Shown here in pieces: positions 62,095 to 64,000 of a stretch of 64,000 bases of DNA. The notes beneath the pieces were generated by a model. It was not told the DNA's origin. It made no database searches and saw only the letters and a list, made by a program, of their open reading frames with translations. The translations under genes were made by a program, and so were the position numbers. The stretch spans positions 806,001-870,000 of the forward strand of contig JAJTJC010000035.1 in NCBI GenBank assembly GCA_021295155.1, written 5' to 3'. Origin of the DNA: Flavobacteriaceae bacterium D16. GTDB taxonomy: Bacteria > Bacteroidota > Bacteroidia > Flavobacteriales > Flavobacteriaceae. How positions within the stretch are numbered: the stretch's first letter is position 1; the number at the start of each line of letters is the position of its first letter.

Positions 62095-62808
62095 ATGAGA
62101 AACGTCTATAAAGTATTAAAGTTTAGTTATTTTTTCGGAGTCCTGCTCTTAATGAGTTGTGGCAATTCTACTTCCAAATCTAAACCTCAGCCTGCTGAAG
62201 CGGAGACATCTATAGATAGTCCTGTAGAAAACGCCGATAAAAAAGGGGTAATACTGTGTTTTGGCGATAGCCTTACAGCTGGAATGGGGCTTGATCCTGA
62301 GGAGGCTTTCCCAGCAGTACTGCAAAAAATAGTAGATTCTCTGGGATTAAATTACACCGTGGTAAATTCCGGGCTTAGTGGTGAAACCACGGCCAGTGGA
62401 AGAAACAGGTTAAGTTGGGTGTTAAATCAAAAAACAGAAGTATTCCTTCTGGAGCTGGGTGCCAATGACGGATTAAGGGGTATAGACCTTAGTGAGACCC
62501 GTAGCAACTTGCAGGCTATTATTAATATGGTAAAGGCAAAGAACCCTGATACTAAGATTATTCTTGCCGGCATGCAGATTCCTCCCAATATGGGACCTGA
62601 CTATACATCAGAATTCCGGAAGATTTTTCCAGACTTGGCAGAAGAAAACAACGCCTACCTAATTCCTTTTCTACTGAAAGATGTGGGCGGTATACCGGAA
62701 TTGAACCAGAATGATGGGATACATCCCACTAAAAAGGGGCATAAAATCTTGGCGCAAAACGTATGGGAAGTGCTGGGGCCAATTTTGGTAAGTAGTAACA
62801 ATCAATAA
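62095..62808 (+). CDS. tesA: Arylesterase / lysophospholipase-like lipoprotein (TesA type)
   Basis: The 237-residue SGNH hydrolase has a lipoprotein signal with lipobox LLMSC (about residues 18-22). The catalytic Ser is in CFGDSLTAGMGLDPEEAFP near 57 (GDSL). Block II Gly is in SGLSGETTASGRNRL, block III Asn in LELGANDGLRGID near 124, and the Asp-His pair in NDGIHPTKKGHKI near 211. E. coli TesA is a periplasmic thioesterase and arylesterase. Its neighbour ybbA and ybbP genes run the other way, a conserved arrangement suggesting a joint role in lipid handling. Confidence 0.9.
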   Translation: MRNVYKVLKFSYFFGVLLLMSCGNSTSKSKPQPAEAETSIDSPVENADKKGVILCFGDSLTAGMGLDPEEAFPAVLQKIVDSLGLNYTVVNSGLSGETTASGRNRLSWVLNQKTEVFLLELGANDGLRGIDLSETRSNLQAIINMVKAKNPDTKIILAGMQIPPNMGPDYTSEFRKIFPDLAEENNAYLIPFLLKDVGGIPELNQNDGIHPTKKGHKILAQNVWEVLGPILVSSNNQ

Positions 62809-62817
62809 TCGAGTGAT

Positions 62818-63192
62818 ATGGAAAACCTGATGAGTGCTCTCTCCTGGATAGATACTATTGCCCCTACAGTTTGGATAGGTTTAACGGTAATTATGTTTTG
62901 GATACTATACAAAGTATATGGCAGGGAAGGAAAACAACATCCTGTTTTCAGGTTTGGGGTATTCCTGCTGGTTCTGGTATGGCTATATCCACTTTACACC
63001 TATGTGTTCAACCAATTTGAGGTAAGTCTTGTTGGGAACCTATTAACCTTATGGGCTACAATTTCATATCGAAATAGGCTTAAATCTCTTGATAAAAAGA
63101 TGGCTAACTGGATGGTTCCTCAAATAATATGGATCTGTCTGGCTACGATTTATGTAAGCTTGCTATTATTAGACAAGCTGCAACAGGGTTGA
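62818..63192 (+). CDS. Hypothetical small membrane protein, weakly TspO-like
   Basis: The 124-residue protein has four membrane helices (about 12-30, 43-60, 65-82 and 98-118). The last segment WMVPQIIWICLATIYVSLLLLDK resembles the C-terminal helix of TspO/MBR proteins (VPYLLWVSFAT), and LYPLYTYVFNQFE resembles the middle loop. It is shorter than TspO (about 155) and lacks the Trp-rich start, so the relation is unsure. It follows tesA by 9 bases and is probably in its operon. Confidence 0.45.
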   Translation: MENLMSALSWIDTIAPTVWIGLTVIMFWILYKVYGREGKQHPVFRFGVFLLVLVWLYPLYTYVFNQFEVSLVGNLLTLWATISYRNRLKSLDKKMANWMVPQIIWICLATIYVSLLLLDKLQQG

Positions 63193-63420
63193 TTAAGCCA
63201 ATTTAGATTTGTTACGCTTAGTAGTAAAAGACAAAGCCTTCTTCACTTTAGAATTAGCCCTTCTGTACAAACGAGCTACTTTCTCTTCCTTATTAACAGT
63301 AGTTGTAGAAGTAACGATACTCATTTCAATAGTCTCAACCTTAACCTCAGCAGTTTTATCCTGTGCCTGAGCTGCTACTCCGATCGTAAGAACAAAAATT
63401 AAAGTGATAAAGGTTTTCAT
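63193..63420 (-). CDS. Hypothetical small secreted basic protein
   Basis: The 75-residue protein has a signal peptide (MKTFITLIFVLTIGVAAQAQ) and a mature part of about 55 residues with a Thr/Val/Glu-rich first half (VKVETIEMSIVTSTTTV) and a Lys/Arg-rich tail (RRANSKVKKALSFTTKRNKSKLA). I do not know the family. I start at ATG 63420; the reading from 63453 runs through a hairpin. It converges directly on the gene at 62818 with stops adjacent. Confidence 0.65.
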   Translation of the reverse strand: MKTFITLIFVLTIGVAAQAQDKTAEVKVETIEMSIVTSTTTVNKEEKVARLYRRANSKVKKALSFTTKRNKSKLA

Positions 63421-63424
63421 TACT

Positions 63425-63448
63425 GCGTTTTTTCTATTAAAAAAACGC
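63425..63448 (-). promoter_or_regulatory. Hairpin just upstream of the small secreted protein start
   Basis: GCGTTTTTT (63425-63433) pairs with AAAAAACGC (63440-63448) around a six-base loop. In the leftward mRNA the stem ends 4 bases before the start codon at 63420. It could hide the ribosome site, or be the remnant of a terminator. Confidence 0.4.
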
Positions 63449-63691
63449 GGCAACCCCCCTGTTGACCCCCTGCAATTCGTCGAAGAGCCCTTATTATTCG
63501 GTATTTGACAAAAACCCGGATTAAGTGCAAAAAATCCTCGATGAACGTATTGAAGCTTAAAAATGCTTATCGAGAAAAGGTGTCGTTAATCGGGAAATTT
63601 GAGGGGTATAATACGCTGTAGAGTCAAGTTTTCTACAAAATCAGGGAAAAACTCAGTAATTTACCTGGACATAAGGTTCATATGCATATCT

Positions 63692-64000
63692 ATGATAGAT
63701 TTATTCAGTAAAGAGCATATTGATCTCTTTTGTCCTTATGACAGTTTAGAGTTTATACACAATATTCTTAGCAATATCGGGTATGGTTTCGAGAATGAGG
63801 CTTCAAAAGAAGCCAAAGCAGATGGGTTAGCAGTAATAAGAAAGCTTCTTGAGCTGAATTTACTTGAAGTTTTTCACTGGGGACCTGAACATTCCAGTAG
63901 AAAAGGAAAATCGTATACTAACGAAGAAATCTTAGACTACGTAGATGCTATATGGAAAGAAGGAACGCAATATCCTGACTTTTATGGTTTGGTCATGTTT
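63692..64000 (+). CDS. Unknown protein, 3' end outside the window
   Basis: From ATG 63692 a frame of 103 codons runs to the window edge without a stop. The peptide starts MIDLFSKEHIDLFCPYDSLE, has helices (EASKEAKADGLAVIRKLLELNLLEVFHWG near 36-65) and a late EEILDYVDAIWKEGTQYPDFYG. The size and acidic alpha/beta style resemble immunity proteins of polymorphic toxins, but I do not recognise a family and make no functional call. The sequence is AT-rich compared with the window. Confidence 0.6.
   Translation, partial: MIDLFSKEHIDLFCPYDSLEFIHNILSNIGYGFENEASKEAKADGLAVIRKLLELNLLEVFHWGPEHSSRKGKSYTNEEILDYVDAIWKEGTQYPDFYGLVMF

Overview
The window looks like chromosome from a Flavobacteriaceae-type member of the Bacteroidota. 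Supporting signs are promoter boxes of the TAnnTTTG type (for example at 7849-7856 and 37414-37421), almost no Shine-Dalgarno sequences, several TTG starts, a TonB receptor with a carboxypeptidase-like N-terminal domain, a bacillithiol enzyme (BshC), CCC-motif and DUF2752 membrane proteins, and a 1121-residue SecA. Genus and species cannot be read from the sequence. Most of the window is ordinary core genome with short intergenic gaps; I see no tRNA, rRNA, CRISPR array, insertion sequence or prophage.

Layout. 1-7830: OsmC-like fragment, five-LysM ligand-binding protein, guaA, PNPOx-like flavoprotein, PLP decarboxylase and bshC. 7944-20000: an M14 peptidase, small membrane and lipoprotein genes, a phosphotriesterase-like lipoprotein, a cyclic-2,3-diphosphoglycerate-synthetase-like GTPase, an AraC regulator, pirin and a nitroreductase. 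20104-20784: a membrane-anchored protein that I read as a bacterial STING homologue, without any nucleotidyltransferase neighbour. 21020-28645: asnA, a methyltransferase, the molybdate operon modA-mop-modB-modC, an isochorismatase-fold hydrolase and a DASS symporter. 28698-31169 (minus): a cell-division/RNA block of coiled-coil protein, zapA, 6S RNA and rny. 31351-36168: M23 peptidase, TonB receptor and a secreted protein. 36165-47154: cysteine desulfurase, Smr protein, a Cys-motif membrane-protein trio, recQ, and an envelope block kdsD-tatC-CMD-lptB opposed by pssA. 47259-53431: cobalamin adenosyltransferase, DUF2795, secA and an HWE-type histidine kinase. 53520-62808: a second M14 peptidase with an amidohydrolase, a SIMPL protein, and a ybbP-ybbA-tesA trio. 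62818-64000: two small envelope proteins and a 3'-truncated gene of unknown family in AT-rich sequence.

How genes work together. Envelope biogenesis is the main theme: LptB exports LPS, KdsD feeds KDO synthesis, PssA makes phospholipid, TatC and SecA export proteins, and the M23 and LysM proteins act on or bind the wall. The two M14 peptidases and the amidohydrolase suit peptide scavenging. Thiol and redox functions (BshC, OsmC, CMD, nitroreductase, pirin) recur.

The most interesting items are the solitary STING-like gene at 20104, which sits just behind a strong terminator and is visibly poorer in G+C than asnA; the 6S RNA between zapA and rny, whose 3' strand has two competing partners; the bacterial cyclic-2,3-DPG-synthetase-like GTPase; and an unexplained hairpin-bearing gap between guaA and the PNPOx gene.
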